From positions 2,480,001-2,544,000 of the forward strand of contig NZ_CP084260.1 of NCBI RefSeq assembly GCF_022879575.1: a stretch of DNA of 64,000 nt, written 5' to 3'. How positions within the stretch are numbered: position 1 is the stretch's first letter; the number at the start of each line of letters is the position of its first letter. This document shows, in pieces, positions 29,107 to 40,018 of this stretch. The notes under the pieces were generated by a model. The model ran no database searches. It was not told the DNA's origin and saw only the letters and a program-made list of their open reading frames with translations. Source of the stretch: Caballeronia sp. SL2Y3 (GTDB lineage: Bacteria; Pseudomonadota; Gammaproteobacteria; Burkholderiales; Burkholderiaceae). The position numbers and the translations under genes were made by a program.

Positions 29107-30084
29107 TTACTTGTCCAACCCGGCCGGCGGCCAGTTTTCGAGCTTCATACCGAGCGTCAGGCCACGCGAAGCCAGCACTTCCTTGATTTCGTTCAGCGAC
29201 TTGCGGCCCAAGTTCGGCGTCTTCAGCAGCTCGTTTTCCGTGCGCTGGATCAGATCGCCGATGTAGTAGATGTTCTCGGCCTTCAGGCAGTTCGCCGAGC
29301 GAACCGTGAGTTCGAGGTCGTCCACCGGACGCAGCAGGATCGGATCGATCTGCGGCGCACGCGACGGCGCTTCCGCTGCCGCTTCCGTGCCTTCCAGCGC
29401 TGCGAACACCGACAACTGATCCACCAGAATGCGCGCCGATTGACGGATCGCTTCTTCCGGCGAAATGACACCGTTGGTTTCGATGTTCATCACGAGCTTG
29501 TCGAGGTCGGTACGCTGTTCGACACGCGCGCTTTCCACGGCGTAGCTCACGCGACGCACCGGCGAGAACGATGCATCCAGCACGATGCGGCCGATGATCT
29601 TCGCCGAATCTTCGCCGTAGCGACGCACGTTGCCCGGCACGTAGCCGCGGCCCTTCTCGATCTTGATCTGGACGTCGAGCTTGCCGCCCTTCGAAAGATG
29701 AGCGATCACGTGTTCCGGATTGATGACCTCGCAGTCGTGCGCGAGTTCGATATCGCCGGCAGTGACCACGCCTTCGCCTTCCTTGCGCAGCGTAACCGTG
29801 ACTTCGTCGCGGTTATGCAGCTTGAAGACGACGCCCTTCAGGTTCAACAGCAGGTTGACCACATCCTCTTGCACACCATCGAGCGTCGAGTATTCGTGCA
29901 CGACGCCTGCGATCGTCACTTCGGTCGGCGCGTAGCCCACCATCGACGACAGCAGCACGCGCCGAAGCGCGTTACCCAAGGTGTGGCCATAGCCGCGTTC
30001 GAACGGCTCCATAACCACTTTCGCGTGGCTTTCGCCAAGCGATTCGACTGCAATGATCTTGGGCTTCAACAAACTGGTTTGCAT
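29107..30084 (-). CDS. rpoA: RNA polymerase alpha subunit
   Basis: Product of 325 residues. The N-terminal domain (to about 230) dimerises and assembles beta and beta'. After a linker containing an Ala/Glu stretch ([17 protein letters not shown]) the C-terminal domain begins at [18 protein letters not shown], with the arginine that contacts UP-element DNA conserved, and [18 protein letters not shown]. The linker appears slightly richer in Ala/Pro than in E. coli. Position between rpsD and rplQ is the classical alpha operon order. Confidence 0.98.
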   Translation of the reverse strand: MQTSLLKPKIIAVESLGESHAKVVMEPFERGYGHTLGNALRRVLLSSMVGYAPTEVTIAGVVHEYSTLDGVQEDVVNLLLNLKGVVFKLHNRDEVTVTLRKEGEGVVTAGDIELAHDCEVINPEHVIAHLSKGGKLDVQIKIEKGRGYVPGNVRRYGEDSAKIIGRIVLDASFSPVRRVSYAVESARVEQRTDLDKLVMNIETNGVISPEEAIRQSARILVDQLSVFAALEGTEAAAEAPSRAPQIDPILLRPVDDLELTVRSANCLKAENIYYIGDLIQRTENELLKTPNLGRKSLNEIKEVLASRGLTLGMKLENWPPAGLDK

Positions 30085-30153
30085 AGGTTTTCCTTTTCAA
30101 TACCCTCGGCTCGTTACACCGATAAGGCTGACCGGTAACAACCTGAAAATACA

Positions 30154-30199
30154 CAGCCGGGGATGCCCCTTTGCCACGAGCAATCAGGCTCCCCGGCTG
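30154..30199 (-). promoter_or_regulatory. Stem-loop in the rpsD-rpoA spacer
   Basis: CAGCCGGGGA and TCCCCGGCTG form a 10-bp stem around a 26-base loop in the 146-base gap. No U-tract follows, so it is more likely an mRNA-processing or stability element than a terminator. Confidence 0.4.
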
Positions 30200-30230
30200 C
30201 AGATCCGGTTACTGCGCGAAGGCCGCGCGA

Positions 30231-30854
30231 TTAACGCGAATACAATTCGACGATCAGGCTTTCGTTGATGTCGCCAGCGATATCGCTACGCTCCGGCATC
30301 GACTTGAACGTACCTTCGAACTTCTTCGCATCGACCGACACCCAGCTCGGCATGCCGCCCTGCTCTGCCAGCGACAGCGCTTCGACGATACGCGCCTGCT
30401 TGCGCGACTGTTCACGCACGGAGACGACATCGCCTGCCTTCACTTGCAGCGACGGGATGTTGGCGACCTGGCCGTTCACCATGATCGACTTATGGCTCAC
30501 GAGCTGACGCGCTTCTGCGCGGGTCGAGCCGAAGCCCATGCGATACACGACGTTGTCGAGACGCGATTCGAGCAGTTGCAGCAGGTTTTCGCCCGTCGGG
30601 CCCTTGCGGCGGTCGGCTTCAGCGAAGTAACGGCGGAACTGACGCTCGAGGACGCCGTAGATACGCTTCACTTTCTGCTTTTCGCGCAACTGGGTGCCGT
30701 AGTCGGACGTACGGGCGCCCGACGTGCGGCCGTGCTGGCCGGGCTTGCTGTCGAGCTTGCACTTGTCGGCGAGCGAGCGACGCGCGCTCTTCAGGAACAG
30801 ATCGGTGCCTTCACGGCGGGACAGCTTGGCTTTGGGACCGGTATAGCGTGCCAC
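30231..30854 (-). CDS. rpsD: 30S ribosomal protein S4
   Basis: uS4 of 207 residues, start [19 protein letters not shown]. The S4 RNA-binding domain is seen at [19 protein letters not shown] and [13 protein letters not shown] single cysteine near residue 32 means it lacks the zinc knuckle of the Cys4 form. S4 nucleates 16S assembly; in E. coli it represses its own operon by binding the rpsM leader. Confidence 0.98.
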   Translation of the reverse strand: MARYTGPKAKLSRREGTDLFLKSARRSLADKCKLDSKPGQHGRTSGARTSDYGTQLREKQKVKRIYGVLERQFRRYFAEADRRKGPTGENLLQLLESRLDNVVYRMGFGSTRAEARQLVSHKSIMVNGQVANIPSLQVKAGDVVSVREQSRKQARIVEALSLAEQGGMPSWVSVDAKKFEGTFKSMPERSDIAGDINESLIVELYSR

Positions 30855-30999
30855 GTTGAATCCTTAAAAATTAATCACGCGAACTTCCGTCCGCGCTAGT
30901 CCGAACCCTTTGGGCCGAACGGTGGGCTTAGTCAATTCATGACGCACGAATCCCGCCGATACTTTCGCATCAGCAGGAGCATGCGTTTGCGTCATCGCG

Positions 31000-31404
31000 T
31001 TAGATGCGACGGCGCTTCGGCGGACGGCAACCGTTGTGCGGGACCGGCGTCACGTCGGAGATCGCGGTGATCTTGATGCCAAGACCATGCAGCGCGCGCA
31101 CCGCCGATTCACGGCCAGGACCGGGGCCCTTGATCCGCACTTCGAGGTTCTTCACGCCGTATTCCATCGCCACGCGGCCAGCCGATTCGGCTGCGACCTG
31201 AGCTGCAAACGGCGTCGACTTACGCGAGCCCTTGAAACCCTGACCGCCCGACGTCGCCCACGCGAGAGCGTTACCTTGACGATCGGTGATCGTGATGATG
31301 GTGTTGTTGAACGACGCGTGAACGTGAACCACGCCCTCGGCGACGTTCTTCTTAACCTTCTTGCGAACGCGTTGCGCCGCGGAGTTGTTCGAAGCCTTAG
31401 CCAT
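31000..31404 (-). CDS. rpsK: 30S ribosomal protein S11
   Basis: uS11 of 134 residues, with the basic N-terminal tail ([23 protein letters not shown]) and the C-terminal block [18 protein letters not shown]. It lines the platform of the small subunit near the mRNA exit. The 145-base gap before rpsD contains no evident gene. Confidence 0.98.
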   Translation of the reverse strand: MAKASNNSAAQRVRKKVKKNVAEGVVHVHASFNNTIITITDRQGNALAWATSGGQGFKGSRKSTPFAAQVAAESAGRVAMEYGVKNLEVRIKGPGPGRESAVRALHGLGIKITAISDVTPVPHNGCRPPKRRRI

Positions 31405-31432
31405 TACGTTTTCCTGTAACTGTCAGTTCCGC

Positions 31433-31798
31433 TTACTTCTTCAGCGATTGCGCTGCACGACGCGGACCCTTGCGCGTACGGGCATTCGTGCGGGTGCGCT
31501 GGCCACGCAGGGGCAGGCCCTTGCGGTGACGCATGCCGCGGTAGCAACCCAAGTCCATCAGGCGCTTGATGTTCATCGTCACTTCACGGCGCAGGTCGCC
31601 TTCGACGATGAACTTGCCCACTTCGTCACGCAGCTTTTCGAGGTCTGCGTCAGTGAGGTCCTTGACCTTCTTCGAAAATTCCACACCAGCTGCGGTGCAA
31701 ATGCCGCGAGCGCGCGTGCGACCGATGCCGAAGATTGCCGTCAGGCCGATCTCGGTATGCTGGTGATTCGGGATGTTAACCCCTGCGATACGAGCCAT
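31433..31798 (-). CDS. rpsM: 30S ribosomal protein S13
   Basis: uS13 of 121 residues, start [19 protein letters not shown] and C-terminal basic tail [14 protein letters not shown], which reaches the P-site tRNA. First gene of the alpha group proper. Its start lies 41 bases after rpmJ, with no terminator between. Confidence 0.98.
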   Translation of the reverse strand: MARIAGVNIPNHQHTEIGLTAIFGIGRTRARGICTAAGVEFSKKVKDLTDADLEKLRDEVGKFIVEGDLRREVTMNIKRLMDLGCYRGMRHRKGLPLRGQRTRTNARTRKGPRRAAQSLKK

Positions 31799-31839
31799 TG
31801 TTTTTCCTCAAACAAAAAGCGCAAGCAAAAGCGCGGCGT

Positions 31840-31956
31840 TCAGCCTTGACGCTGTTTGTGGCGCGGATCAGAGCTGCAAATCACGCGCACAACGCCCTTG
31901 CGCTTGATGATCTTGCAATTGCGGCAAATGCGCTTAACAGATGCCATCACTTTCAT
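31840..31956 (-). CDS. rpmJ: 50S ribosomal protein L36 (zinc-binding form)
   Basis: A 38-residue protein read directly from the minus strand: [20 protein letters not shown], then [18 protein letters not shown]. The cysteines of CRNC, the later Cys and the His of DPRH make the Cys3-His zinc ribbon of the C+ form. It lies between infA and rpsM as expected. The zinc-free paralogue used under zinc limitation is not in this window. Confidence 0.95.
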
Positions 31957-31976
31957 GATATTACCCTTTTTTCAAA

Positions 31977-32195
31977 TCACTTCGCCCGGAACACGATCCG
32001 TGCACGAGACAGATCGTAAGGCGTCAATTCAACCGTAACCTTGTCGCCTGGCAGGATGCGGATGTAGTGCATCCGCATCTTTCCAGAAATGTGTCCCAGG
32101 ACGACATGGCCATTTTCCAATTTCACCCGGAAAGTAGCGTTGGGCAGGTTTTCGATCACCTCGCCCTGCATCTGGATTACATCGTCTTTGGCCAT
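31977..32195 (-). CDS. infA: Translation initiation factor IF-1
   Basis: OB-fold protein of 72 residues ([36 protein letters not shown]). It occupies the A site of the 30S subunit during initiation. Its place between secY and rpmJ follows the order of betaproteobacteria and Gram-positives; in E. coli infA lies elsewhere. It begins nine bases after the secY stop. Confidence 0.97.
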   Translation of the reverse strand: MAKDDVIQMQGEVIENLPNATFRVKLENGHVVLGHISGKMRMHYIRILPGDKVTVELTPYDLSRARIVFRAK

Positions 32196-32204
32196 AGTCC
32201 TTAA

Positions 32205-33551
32205 TTAACGCATCGGGACATTGCCGCCCTTGAAGTTTGCCTTCTTGAGCAGCGATTCATATTGTTGCGACATAACGTACGACTGCACCTGAGCCATGAA
32301 GTCCATCGTGACGACGACAATGATCAGCAGCGACGTTCCACCAAAATAAAACGGCACGTTCCAGCGCAACACCAAGAACTCAGGCAACAGGCACACGAAC
32401 ACAATGTAGATCGCACCGGCCAGCGTCAAACGCGTGAGGATGCGGTCGATATACCGTGCAGTCTGATCGCCCGGACGGATACCCGGAACGAATGCACCGC
32501 TCTTCTTCAAGTTGTCGGCGGTTTCCCGGCTGTTGAACACCAGTGCGGTGTAAAAGAAGCAGAAGAAAACAATCGCCAACGCATACAGCAGCACGTACAC
32601 CGGTTGACCGGGCTTAAGGGCCTCGGCCACGCCGTGCAGCGTGTTCGCGAACCAGTTGGTGCGCGTACCCGAACTGAACCAGTTCAGGATGGTTGCCGGG
32701 AAGAGGATGATCGACGACGCGAAGATCGGCGGAATCACACCCGACATGTTGAGCTTCAGCGGCAGATGGGACGACTGTCCGCCGTAAATCTTGTTACCGA
32801 CCTGGCGCTTCGCGTAGTTCACGAGGATCTTGCGCTGACCGCGTTCGATGAACACGACCAGATACGTGACCGCCGCAATCAGCACGACGATGATGATCGC
32901 CGAAATGATGCTCATCGAACCGGTGCGGACCAGCTCGAACAGACCGCCGATCGCGTTCGGGAAACCCGCCGCGATACCACCGAAGATGATGATCGAGATA
33001 CCGTTGCCGAGACCGCGCTCCGTGATCTGCTCACCCAGCCACATCAGGAACATCGTGCCCGTCACCAGCGTGACGACCGTCGTCAGGCGGAAGACCATGC
33101 CGGGGTCCAGCACCAAAGCGGGCTGATTCTCCAGCGCCACCGCAATACCGAACGCCTGGAAGGTCGCGAGCACCACGGTGAAGATACGCGTGTACTGCGT
33201 GATCTTCCGCTGCCCCGCCTGCCCTTCCTTCTTCAACGCCTCCATCTGCGGCGACACGATCGACAGCAACTGCATGATGATCGACGCCGAAATGTAGGGC
33301 ATGATGCCCAGCGCAAAGATCGTGAATCGCGACAGCGCGCCACCCGAGAACATGTTGAACATGCCAAGGATGCCGCCCGACTGGCTCTGGAACAGCTTGG
33401 CCAGTTGATCCGGATCGATGCCGGGAACCGGAATGTGCGCACCAATGCGGTAGACGATCAGCGCCAGCAGCAGGAACACTGCACGCCGACGCAGATCGCC
33501 GAATTTCGCCGCGCTTCGACCGGGTTTTGCGAGACTCGGGCTGTTAGCCAA
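32205..33551 (-). CDS. secY: Protein translocase subunit SecY
   Basis: Channel protein of 448 residues with about ten membrane helices. Typical blocks are [13 protein letters not shown] (first helix and plug region), [41 protein letters not shown] and the cytoplasmic loop [19 protein letters not shown] that contacts SecA and ribosomes. It ends the spc operon after rplO and pairs with SecE, encoded at 61945, far away in the same block. Confidence 0.98.
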   Translation of the reverse strand: MANSPSLAKPGRSAAKFGDLRRRAVFLLLALIVYRIGAHIPVPGIDPDQLAKLFQSQSGGILGMFNMFSGGALSRFTIFALGIMPYISASIIMQLLSIVSPQMEALKKEGQAGQRKITQYTRIFTVVLATFQAFGIAVALENQPALVLDPGMVFRLTTVVTLVTGTMFLMWLGEQITERGLGNGISIIIFGGIAAGFPNAIGGLFELVRTGSMSIISAIIIVVLIAAVTYLVVFIERGQRKILVNYAKRQVGNKIYGGQSSHLPLKLNMSGVIPPIFASSIILFPATILNWFSSGTRTNWFANTLHGVAEALKPGQPVYVLLYALAIVFFCFFYTALVFNSRETADNLKKSGAFVPGIRPGDQTARYIDRILTRLTLAGAIYIVFVCLLPEFLVLRWNVPFYFGGTSLLIIVVVTMDFMAQVQSYVMSQQYESLLKKANFKGGNVPMR

Positions 33552-33592
33552 GAACCTTCTCCGATGCTAGTGCTAGTAACGGCGAAAGCGCG

Positions 33593-34027
33593 TTACTCGG
33601 CGAACGAGCCGCCAGCGGCTTCGATTGCCTCACGGGCGCCCTTCGTTGCCGTCAGGCCCTTCACCGTGACCTTGCGGCTGATCTCGCCGGTCTTGATGAT
33701 CTTCGCGCTCTTGATGAGCTCGCCGACCAGACCCGCTTGCTTCAGCGCCAAGAGATCGATTTCGTCGACCGGCAGCTTCTCGAGGTCCGAGAGGCGCACT
33801 TCACCGACGAATTCCTTCGTCAGCGAGGTGAAGCCGCGCTTCGGCAGACGACGCTGCAGAGGCATCTGACCGCCTTCGAAGCCGACCTTGTGAAAGCCGC
33901 CCGAACGCGATTTCTGACCCTTGTGGCCGCGGCCCGCGGTCTTGCCGAGGCCCGAACCGATCCCGCGACCGACGCGACGCTTTGCATGCTTCGCGCCTTC
34001 CGCCGGCTTCAGGTTATTCAATTCCAT
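33593..34027 (-). CDS. rplO: 50S ribosomal protein L15
   Basis: uL15 of 144 residues with the glycine/arginine-rich N terminus ([26 protein letters not shown]). ATG 34027 has GGAG six bases upstream and gives the family N terminus [18 protein letters not shown]; the TTG two codons earlier is unlikely. Confidence 0.97.
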   Translation of the reverse strand: MELNNLKPAEGAKHAKRRVGRGIGSGLGKTAGRGHKGQKSRSGGFHKVGFEGGQMPLQRRLPKRGFTSLTKEFVGEVRLSDLEKLPVDEIDLLALKQAGLVGELIKSAKIIKTGEISRKVTVKGLTATKGAREAIEAAGGSFAE

Positions 34028-34057
34028 GTTCAACTCCTTGGATCCGTGGTCGGCCGC

Positions 34058-34240
34058 TTAGGCGATGACCTTAACGAGGTACGAGACCTTGTTGATCATC
34101 CCGCGCACTGCCGGCGTGTCCTGCAGCTCGGAGACCGAGTTCAGGCGACGCAGGCCGAGGCCACGCACCGTTGCGCGGTGCGATTCGCGGGTCCCGATCA
34201 GGCTCTTGACGAGCTGAACCTTGACAGTTTTTTCAGACAT
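34058..34240 (-). CDS. rpmD: 50S ribosomal protein L30
   Basis: uL30 of 60 residues: [19 protein letters not shown], then [26 protein letters not shown]. The frame is open further upstream inside rpsE, but the ATG at 34240, 10 bases after the rpsE stop, gives the exact family length. Confidence 0.96.
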
Positions 34241-34250
34241 GGTGCCCACC

Positions 34251-34769
34251 TTAGCCCAGAATGTCTTCGACGGACTTACCACGCTTCGCCGCGATGTCGG
34301 CCGGAGTCGACTGCTTGCGCAGACCATCCAGCGTCGCACGGACGAGGTTGTACGGGTTCGTCGAACCGTGGCTCTTGGCCACAACGTTTTGCACGCCCAT
34401 CACGTCGAACACTGCGCGCATCGGACCGCCGGCGATCACGCCGGTACCGTCCTTCGCCGGAGCGAGGAGGACCGCCGAAGCGCCATGCTTGCCGTGAACT
34501 TCGTGTTGCAACGTGCCATTCTTCAGGGGCACCTTGAACATGTTGCGGCGGGCTTGTTCCATTGCCTTTTGCACGGCAACCGGAACTTCCTTCGCCTTGC
34601 CCTTGCCCATGCCGACGCGGCCATCGCCGTCGCCAACCACGGTCAGTGCGGCGAAGCCGAGAATACGGCCACCCTTCACGACCTTGGTCACGCGGTTGAC
34701 CGAAATCATCTTTTCGCGCAGGCCGTCGTCGCGTTCGTCAGCCTGAACTTTCGCTTGCATCTTTGCCAT
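34251..34769 (-). CDS. rpsE: 30S ribosomal protein S5
   Basis: uS5 of 172 residues. The double-stranded RNA-binding-like N-terminal domain ([19 protein letters not shown]) and the C-terminal [19 protein letters not shown] are conserved. The loop [12 protein letters not shown], where spectinomycin-resistance changes occur, looks wild type. Confidence 0.98.
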
Positions 34770-34783
34770 GACGAATTCTTCCC

Positions 34784-35149
34784 TTAGAACTTGAGCCCGG
34801 CTTCGCGCGCCGCATCAGCCAGCGCCTTCACGCGGCCGTGGTAGCGGAAACCCGAGCGGTCAAAGGCGACGGATTCGATGCCGGCAGCCTTGGCCTTTTC
34901 GGCAATACGCTTGCCGATCAGGGTTGCAGCGTTGATGTTGCCGCCCTTGCCCGACTTGTCGGCCAGCTCTGCGCGCACTTCGGCTTCGAGCGTCGAAGCG
35001 CTGGCGAGCACCTTGGTGCCGCACGCCGAGAACACTTGCGCGTAGATGTGCGTATTCGTGCGATGCACGGCGAGACGCGCGACCTGCAGCTCAGCGATCT
35101 TGATACGCGTCTGACGAGCGCGGCGCAGGCGAGATTGAGTCTTATCCAT
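34784..35149 (-). CDS. rplR: 50S ribosomal protein L18
   Basis: uL18 of 121 residues, a 5S rRNA-binding protein: [32 protein letters not shown] and the C-terminal [24 protein letters not shown]. Compact spacing to rplF and rpsE. Confidence 0.98.
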   Translation of the reverse strand: MDKTQSRLRRARQTRIKIAELQVARLAVHRTNTHIYAQVFSACGTKVLASASTLEAEVRAELADKSGKGGNINAATLIGKRIAEKAKAAGIESVAFDRSGFRYHGRVKALADAAREAGLKF

Positions 35150-35161
35150 GATTGCGCACCC

Positions 35162-35695
35162 TTACTTCTTCTTCGTTTCTTTGAGGATCACGACCTCGTC
35201 GGAATAGCGCACGCCCTTGCCCTTGTAGGGCTCCGGCGGACGATAGCCGCGCACTTCCGCCGCGACTTGTCCGACTTTCTGCTTGTCGATCCCCTTGATC
35301 ACGATTTCGGTCTGCGACGGGGTTTCAGCCTTGATGCCTTCCGGCATCTGGTGCACCACGGGGTGCGAGAAACCCAGCGACAGGTTCAGCTTGTCGCCTT
35401 GCGCTTGCGCACGATAACCGACGCCAACCAGCGTCAGCTTGCGCTCGAAACCCTTGGTGACGCCGTGCACCATGTTCGCCACCAGGGCGCGCATCGTGCC
35501 GGACATCGCATTTGCTTCACGGCTTTCGTTGGCCGGCGCGAAGTTCAGCGTGCCGTTGTCGTTCGCCACGGTCACCAGCGGGTTACCCGCTTGCGAGATC
35601 GTGCCGAGCGGCCCCTTGACGGTGATGACGTCGCCCTTGACGGCCACTTCCGCGCCTTGCGGCAGCGCGATCGGGCTTTTACCTACTCGAGACAT
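35162..35695 (-). CDS. rplF: 50S ribosomal protein L6
   Basis: uL6 of 177 residues made of two repeated domains; the C-terminal signature [16 protein letters not shown] is intact. It binds near the sarcin-ricin loop at the factor-binding site. Confidence 0.98.
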   Translation of the reverse strand: MSRVGKSPIALPQGAEVAVKGDVITVKGPLGTISQAGNPLVTVANDNGTLNFAPANESREANAMSGTMRALVANMVHGVTKGFERKLTLVGVGYRAQAQGDKLNLSLGFSHPVVHQMPEGIKAETPSQTEIVIKGIDKQKVGQVAAEVRGYRPPEPYKGKGVRYSDEVVILKETKKK

Positions 35696-35714
35696 GTTTC
35701 TTCTCCCTTCGGCG

Positions 35715-36110
35715 TTAAGCGACGTAGCAGATGACTTCGCCGCCGACGCCGTTCTGGCGCGCCTTGCGGTCGGTCATCACACCCTTCGGCGTCGACACGA
35801 TGGCAACGCCCAGGCCGTTCATGACCTGCGGGATGTCGTTGCGACCGCGGTACACGCGCAGACCGGGCTTCGACACGCGCTCGAGGCGCTCGATCACCGG
35901 ACGGCCAGCGTAGTACTTCAACGCGATGTTCAATTCCGTCTTCGCACCTTCAGCCTTCACTGCGAAGTCGTCGATATAACCTTCGTCCTTCAAAACCTGC
36001 GCAATCGCAACCTTGACTTTCGACGAGGGCATAGTCACCGAAACCTTCTCGACCATCTGCGCATTGCGGATGCGAGTCAGCATATCGGCGATAGGATCAC
36101 TCATGCTCAT
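35715..36110 (-). CDS. rpsH: 30S ribosomal protein S8
   Basis: uS8 of 131 residues ([44 protein letters not shown]). The first ATG at 36110 is eight bases from GGAG; the second at 36104 is 14 bases away, so the first is kept. S8 is the spc operon repressor in E. coli, binding an rplE-leader mimic of 16S rRNA. Confidence 0.98.
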   Translation of the reverse strand: MSMSDPIADMLTRIRNAQMVEKVSVTMPSSKVKVAIAQVLKDEGYIDDFAVKAEGAKTELNIALKYYAGRPVIERLERVSKPGLRVYRGRNDIPQVMNGLGVAIVSTPKGVMTDRKARQNGVGGEVICYVA

Positions 36111-36124
36111 TTATGTTTCTCCTA

Positions 36125-36430
36125 TTACCAGCTCGCCTTGGTGAGGCCAGGGATTTCGCCGCGGAATGCGATTTCGCGGATCTTGTTACGCGCAAGTCCG
36201 AACTTGCGGAACGTGCCACGCGGGCGACCCGTGATTGCGCAGCGGTTACGCTTGCGAGTCGGGTTCGAGTTACGCGGCAGTTGTTGCAGCGCGAGGCGAG
36301 CGAAGTAACGCTCTTCGTCCGACTTGCTCGAGTCTTCGATCACAGCCTTCAGTTCAGCACGCTTCGGAGCGTACTTCGCGGCCAGGCGTGCGCGCTTCTT
36401 TTCACGTTCGATCAGTGCCAGTTTAGCCAC
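36125..36430 (-). CDS. rpsN: 30S ribosomal protein S14 (zinc-free form)
   Basis: uS14 of 101 residues. It lacks the CXXC pairs of the zinc form; only one cysteine ([12 protein letters not shown]) is present, so it is the long C- type found in most proteobacteria. The C-terminal [17 protein letters not shown] is typical. Confidence 0.98.
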   Translation of the reverse strand: MAKLALIEREKKRARLAAKYAPKRAELKAVIEDSSKSDEERYFARLALQQLPRNSNPTRKRNRCAITGRPRGTFRKFGLARNKIREIAFRGEIPGLTKASW

Positions 36431-36437
36431 GGTAACC

Positions 36438-36977
36438 TCAGTTTCTGAACGGGAACTTGAAGCCGGCGAGCAGCGCCTTTGCTTCGTCGTCAGTCTTCGC
36501 GGTGGTCGTGATGCTGATGTTCAGCCCACGCAGCGCGTCGATCTTGTCGTAGTCGATTTCGGGGAAAATGATCTGCTCTTTCACACCGATGTTGTAGTTG
36601 CCACGACCGTCGAATGCACGGCCCGACACGCCGCGGAAGTCGCGCACGCGGGGCAGCGCAACCGTCACGAAGCGGTCCAGGAATTCGTACATCGCTTGAC
36701 CGCGCAGCGTCACCATCGCGCCGATCGGGTAGCCCTGACGAATCTTGAAGCCTGCGATTGCCTTGCGCGCCTTCGTGATAACCGGCTTTTGGCCAGCGAT
36801 CTTCGTCAGGTCGCCCACGGCGTTTTCGATGATCTTCTTGTCAGCGACGGCTTCGCCAAGGCCCATGTTCAGGGTGATCTTGGTAATGCGCGGCACTTCC
36901 ATGATGGACTTGTAGCCGAACTTTTCGACGAGTTGCGGCACAACCGTTTCTTTATAAATCTCTTGCAGACGAGCCAT
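36438..36977 (-). CDS. rplE: 50S ribosomal protein L5
   Basis: uL5 of 179 residues ([55 protein letters not shown]). It binds 5S rRNA and contacts P-site tRNA. It follows rplX by 14 bases. Confidence 0.98.
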   Translation of the reverse strand: MARLQEIYKETVVPQLVEKFGYKSIMEVPRITKITLNMGLGEAVADKKIIENAVGDLTKIAGQKPVITKARKAIAGFKIRQGYPIGAMVTLRGQAMYEFLDRFVTVALPRVRDFRGVSGRAFDGRGNYNIGVKEQIIFPEIDYDKIDALRGLNISITTTAKTDDEAKALLAGFKFPFRN

Positions 36978-36991
36978 TTTTTAACTCCGCA

Positions 36992-37300
36992 TCAGGCGTT
37001 GAGCGTGGCGCCGGTCGACTTCAAGAAGCGAACCTTCTTGCCGTCTTCGACCTTGATGCCAACACGCGATGCCTTGCCGTTCGCGTCGACGAGTGCGACG
37101 TTCGAAATATGCAGCGGCATCGACTTGGCTTCCACACCGCCCGTCGTACCCTTCATCGGGTTCGGCTTCACGTGCTTCTTGACGAGGTTGATACCCTCGA
37201 CGGTCACACGATCTTCCGCAACGGCCAGCACGGTGCCGCGCTTGCCCTTGTCCTTGCCGGTGATGACGATGACTTCGTCACCCTTGCGAATCTTATTCAT
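36992..37300 (-). CDS. rplX: 50S ribosomal protein L24
   Basis: uL24 of 102 residues with an N-terminal KOW motif ([22 protein letters not shown]). One of the assembly-initiator proteins of the 50S subunit. Confidence 0.98.
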   Translation of the reverse strand: MNKIRKGDEVIVITGKDKGKRGTVLAVAEDRVTVEGINLVKKHVKPNPMKGTTGGVEAKSMPLHISNVALVDANGKASRVGIKVEDGKKVRFLKSTGATLNA

Positions 37301-37309
37301 CGCGACTCC

Positions 37310-37678
37310 TTACAGCACTTCCGGCGCGAGCGAAACGATCTTCATGAATCGTTCGCTACGCAGTTCACGCGTCACCGGCCCGAAAATACGCGTGCCGATC
37401 GGCTCGAGCTTGGTATTCAAGAGGACAGCGGCATTGCCGTCGAACTTGATCAGCGAGCCATCCTGGCGACGCACGCCCTTGGCCGTGCGAACGACCACGG
37501 CGTTGTAGATTTCGCCCTTTTTCACGCGTCCGCGCGGCGTCGCTTCCTTGACGGTCACCTTGATGATGTCGCCAATGCTAGCGTAACGACGCTTCGAGCC
37601 GCCGAGCACCTTGATGCACATGACTTCACGCGCACCCGTGTTGTCGGCCACTTCAAGCCGAGTTTCGGTCTGGATCAT
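37310..37678 (-). CDS. rplN: 50S ribosomal protein L14
   Basis: uL14 of 122 residues ([39 protein letters not shown]). First gene of the spc operon here: a 293-base gap with a strong minus-strand promoter candidate at 37898-37925 separates it from rpsQ, giving a leader of about 210 bases. The leader is G/C-rich and could fold, but I cannot assign a known regulatory RNA. Confidence 0.98.
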   Translation of the reverse strand: MIQTETRLEVADNTGAREVMCIKVLGGSKRRYASIGDIIKVTVKEATPRGRVKKGEIYNAVVVRTAKGVRRQDGSLIKFDGNAAVLLNTKLEPIGTRIFGPVTRELRSERFMKIVSLAPEVL

Positions 37679-37888
37679 GGTTTATCTTTCCCAACTTAAT
37701 CCGGTCGCACCACCATGGCACATCCGGTCAGTCTTGGTCCCGTCAGCCAATCGGCTGCTTGGGTTAGAACAGGCAGCGAGGGCAGACGAAACCCGCCATC
37801 GCAATCCGGTGAATCTGTCGATACAGGCTGGCGCCCGAACCGGCTTCCCCCACCAATTTCGCCCGCGACGGGGCTCCCACAAAGAGGG

Positions 37889-37925
37889 AAGACCGAGATT
37901 ATAACAAATAATCTCGGTCTTGCAA
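37889..37925 (-). promoter_or_regulatory. Promoter of the spc operon embedded in a 14-bp inverted repeat
   Basis: Minus strand: -35 TTGCAA (37920-37925), 16-base spacer, -10 TATAAT (37898-37903) with TG one base before it (extended -10). The spacer and -10 lie in a perfect inverted repeat whose arms (37889-37902 and 37908-37921) leave a five-base loop. It starts about 210 bases upstream of rplN. The same repeat could act as a terminator for rpsQ mRNA, though the U-tract is short. Confidence 0.7.
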
Positions 37926-37971
37926 GCGAAACTTACTGCGACACTACTTACTGCATCGCGATACTTCAGCT

Positions 37972-38244
37972 TTAGATCACGCGAGCCGCTTCGAGCAGCT
38001 TCGACACAACCCAGGCCTTCGTCTTCGAAATCGGACGGGTTTCCTGGATTTCGACGAGGTCGCCCTCGTTGTACGTGTTCGCGTCATCGTGCGCGTGGTA
38101 CTTCTTCGAGCGCACGACGTACTTGCCGTAGATCGGGTGCTTCACACGGTGCTCGACCAGCACGGTAACCGTCTTGTCCATCTTGTTGCTGACGACCTTG
38201 CCGACCAGCGTCCGCTTGAGCGAGGTTTTTACGCTATCGTTCAT
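37972..38244 (-). CDS. rpsQ: 30S ribosomal protein S17
   Basis: uS17 of 90 residues ([53 protein letters not shown]). Its start overlaps the rpmC stop in an ATGA junction. Last gene of the S10 operon. Confidence 0.98.
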   Translation of the reverse strand: MNDSVKTSLKRTLVGKVVSNKMDKTVTVLVEHRVKHPIYGKYVVRSKKYHAHDDANTYNEGDLVEIQETRPISKTKAWVVSKLLEAARVI

Positions 38245-38435
38245 TTCTGGTTCGCCTTTTCAGTCAGGACAGTCCGCACACGTGCGATGTCGCGACGAAC
38301 CTTCTTCAGCTGGCTCGTGTTCGTGAGCTGCTGGGTCGCGAGTTGCATGCGCAGGCCGAATTGCGCCTTAAGCAGGTCCGACAGCTCTTTGTTGAGCGCC
38401 GCCTGGTCCTTCTGGTGAAGTTCAGATGCCTTCAT
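38241..38435 (-). CDS. rpmC: 50S ribosomal protein L29
   Basis: uL29 of 64 residues, two antiparallel helices ([40 protein letters not shown]). It lies at the tunnel exit and contacts trigger factor and SRP with L23. Confidence 0.97.
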   Translation of the reverse strand: MKASELHQKDQAALNKELSDLLKAQFGLRMQLATQQLTNTSQLKKVRRDIARVRTVLTEKANQK

Positions 38436-38445
38436 CGTTTACTCC

Positions 38446-38862
38446 TTAGGCGCCGAGCTGGCGGATAACGAAGTTCGTCTTCAGCGGCAGCTTTGCTGCA
38501 GCCAGACGGAACGCTTCGCGCGCCAGTTCTTCGGAGACACCGTCCATTTCGTACAGCATCTTGCCCGGTTGAATTTCAGCGACGTAGTACTCCGGGTTAC
38601 CCTTACCGTTACCCATACGCACTTCTGCCGGCTTTTGCGAAATCGGCTTGTCCGGGAAAATGCGGATCCAGATCCGGCCGCCACGCTTGATGTGACGCGT
38701 CATGGCACGACGCGCCGCTTCGATTTGACGCGCGGTCAAACGGCCGCGACCGATAGCCTTCAGGCCATACTCACCGAACGACACCGCGTTGCCGCGCGTC
38801 GCCTTGCCGGTGTTACGACCCTTCTGCTCTTTGCGATACTTTCTGCGTTTCGGTTGCAGCAT
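38446..38862 (-). CDS. rplP: 50S ribosomal protein L16
   Basis: uL16 of 138 residues ([63 protein letters not shown]). Helps form the A-site tRNA binding pocket. Three bases separate it from rpsC. Confidence 0.98.
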   Translation of the reverse strand: MLQPKRRKYRKEQKGRNTGKATRGNAVSFGEYGLKAIGRGRLTARQIEAARRAMTRHIKRGGRIWIRIFPDKPISQKPAEVRMGNGKGNPEYYVAEIQPGKMLYEMDGVSEELAREAFRLAAAKLPLKTNFVIRQLGA

Positions 38863-38864
38863 CG

Positions 38865-39665
38865 TTATTCTCCACTCTTCGCGTCACCGCCGGCGCCGCC
38901 ACGACGGGGGCCGCCGCGGCGTGCACCAGCCGGCGCACCTTCACCGTCACGACGCGGACGGCGATCGCCACCCGGACGTGCGTTGCGACGCGGACGCTTC
39001 TCTTCCGCGACTTCTTCCACTACCGGCGCTTCGTTGCGGCCGAGGGTGTCGCCCTTGTAGACCCACACCTTCACGCCGATGATGCCGTACGTGGTCTTCG
39101 CTTCGGACGTCGCGTAATCGATATCGGCGCGCAACGTGTGGAGCGGCACGCGACCTTCGCGATACCACTCCGTACGAGCGATTTCGATACCGTTCAGACG
39201 GCCCGCGCTCATGATCTTGATGCCCTGGGCGCCAAGACGCATCGCGTTTTGCATCGCGCGCTTCATCGCGCGGCGGAACATGATCCGGCGCTCGAGCTGC
39301 TGCGTGATGGAATCGGCGATCAGTTGAGCGTCGGTTTCCGGCTTGCGAATTTCTTCGATGTTGACGTGAACCGGAACGCCCATGCGCTTTTGCAGCTCGG
39401 ACTTCAGCAGTTCGATGTCTTCGCCCTTCTTGCCGATAACGACACCCGGACGCGAGCTGAAAATCGTGATGCGTGCGTTCTTTGCAGGACGCTCGATCAC
39501 CACGCGGCCGACGGACGCGTTCTTCAGCTTCTTCTTCAAGTATTCGCGAACACCGATGTCTTCCTGCAACATCGCCGCGAAATTATTGTTGTTCGCGTAC
39601 CAGCGCGAAGCCCAATTGCGGCTGACGGCCAAACGGAAGCCAGTCGGATGAATTTTCTGTCCCAT
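38865..39665 (-). CDS. rpsC: 30S ribosomal protein S3
   Basis: uS3 of 266 residues with the KH domain ([21 protein letters not shown]) and the C-terminal [19 protein letters not shown]. It is about 30 residues longer than the E. coli protein owing to a tail of Arg/Gly/Ala repeats after residue 225, rich in RR and GG pairs and probably disordered. S3 forms part of the mRNA entry helicase. Confidence 0.98.
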   Translation of the reverse strand: MGQKIHPTGFRLAVSRNWASRWYANNNNFAAMLQEDIGVREYLKKKLKNASVGRVVIERPAKNARITIFSSRPGVVIGKKGEDIELLKSELQKRMGVPVHVNIEEIRKPETDAQLIADSITQQLERRIMFRRAMKRAMQNAMRLGAQGIKIMSAGRLNGIEIARTEWYREGRVPLHTLRADIDYATSEAKTTYGIIGVKVWVYKGDTLGRNEAPVVEEVAEEKRPRRNARPGGDRRPRRDGEGAPAGARRGGPRRGGAGGDAKSGE

Positions 39666-39676
39666 CGTATGGCTCC

Positions 39677-40006
39677 TTAATTCCCGACCGTCACAGTGAT
39701 GTGACAGGATTGCTTCTCGATGCGGTTACCGCGACCCTTTGCGCGTGCGGTGAAACGCTTCAGCGAAGCGGCCTTGTCGACGTAGATGCTCGTGATCTTG
39801 AGCTCGTCGATATCGGCGCCTTCGTTGTGTTCCGCATTCGCGATCGCAGACAGCACGACCTTCTTGACGATACCCGCCGCCTTCTTCGGCGAGAACGTCA
39901 GGACGTTCAGCGCCTTGTCGACCGGCAAACCACGAATCTGGTCAGCCACAAGGCGCGTTTTCTGCGCCGAGATGCGGGCACCGCGATGAATTGCTTTCAC
40001 TTCCAT
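39677..40006 (-). CDS. rplV: 50S ribosomal protein L22
   Basis: uL22 of 109 residues ([25 protein letters not shown]). The beta-hairpin loop lining the exit tunnel ([19 protein letters not shown]) shows no deletion of the kind that gives macrolide resistance. Confidence 0.98.
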   Translation of the reverse strand: MEVKAIHRGARISAQKTRLVADQIRGLPVDKALNVLTFSPKKAAGIVKKVVLSAIANAEHNEGADIDELKITSIYVDKAASLKRFTARAKGRGNRIEKQSCHITVTVGN

Positions 40007-40018
40007 CTTGATAGCCCC

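Noticed and set aside
37682..37882. A 66-codon leader frame (TTG start) ending three bases before rplN
   Set aside because: No Shine-Dalgarno sequence, Trp/Arg/Cys-rich random composition, and non-ATG start; more likely leader RNA only.
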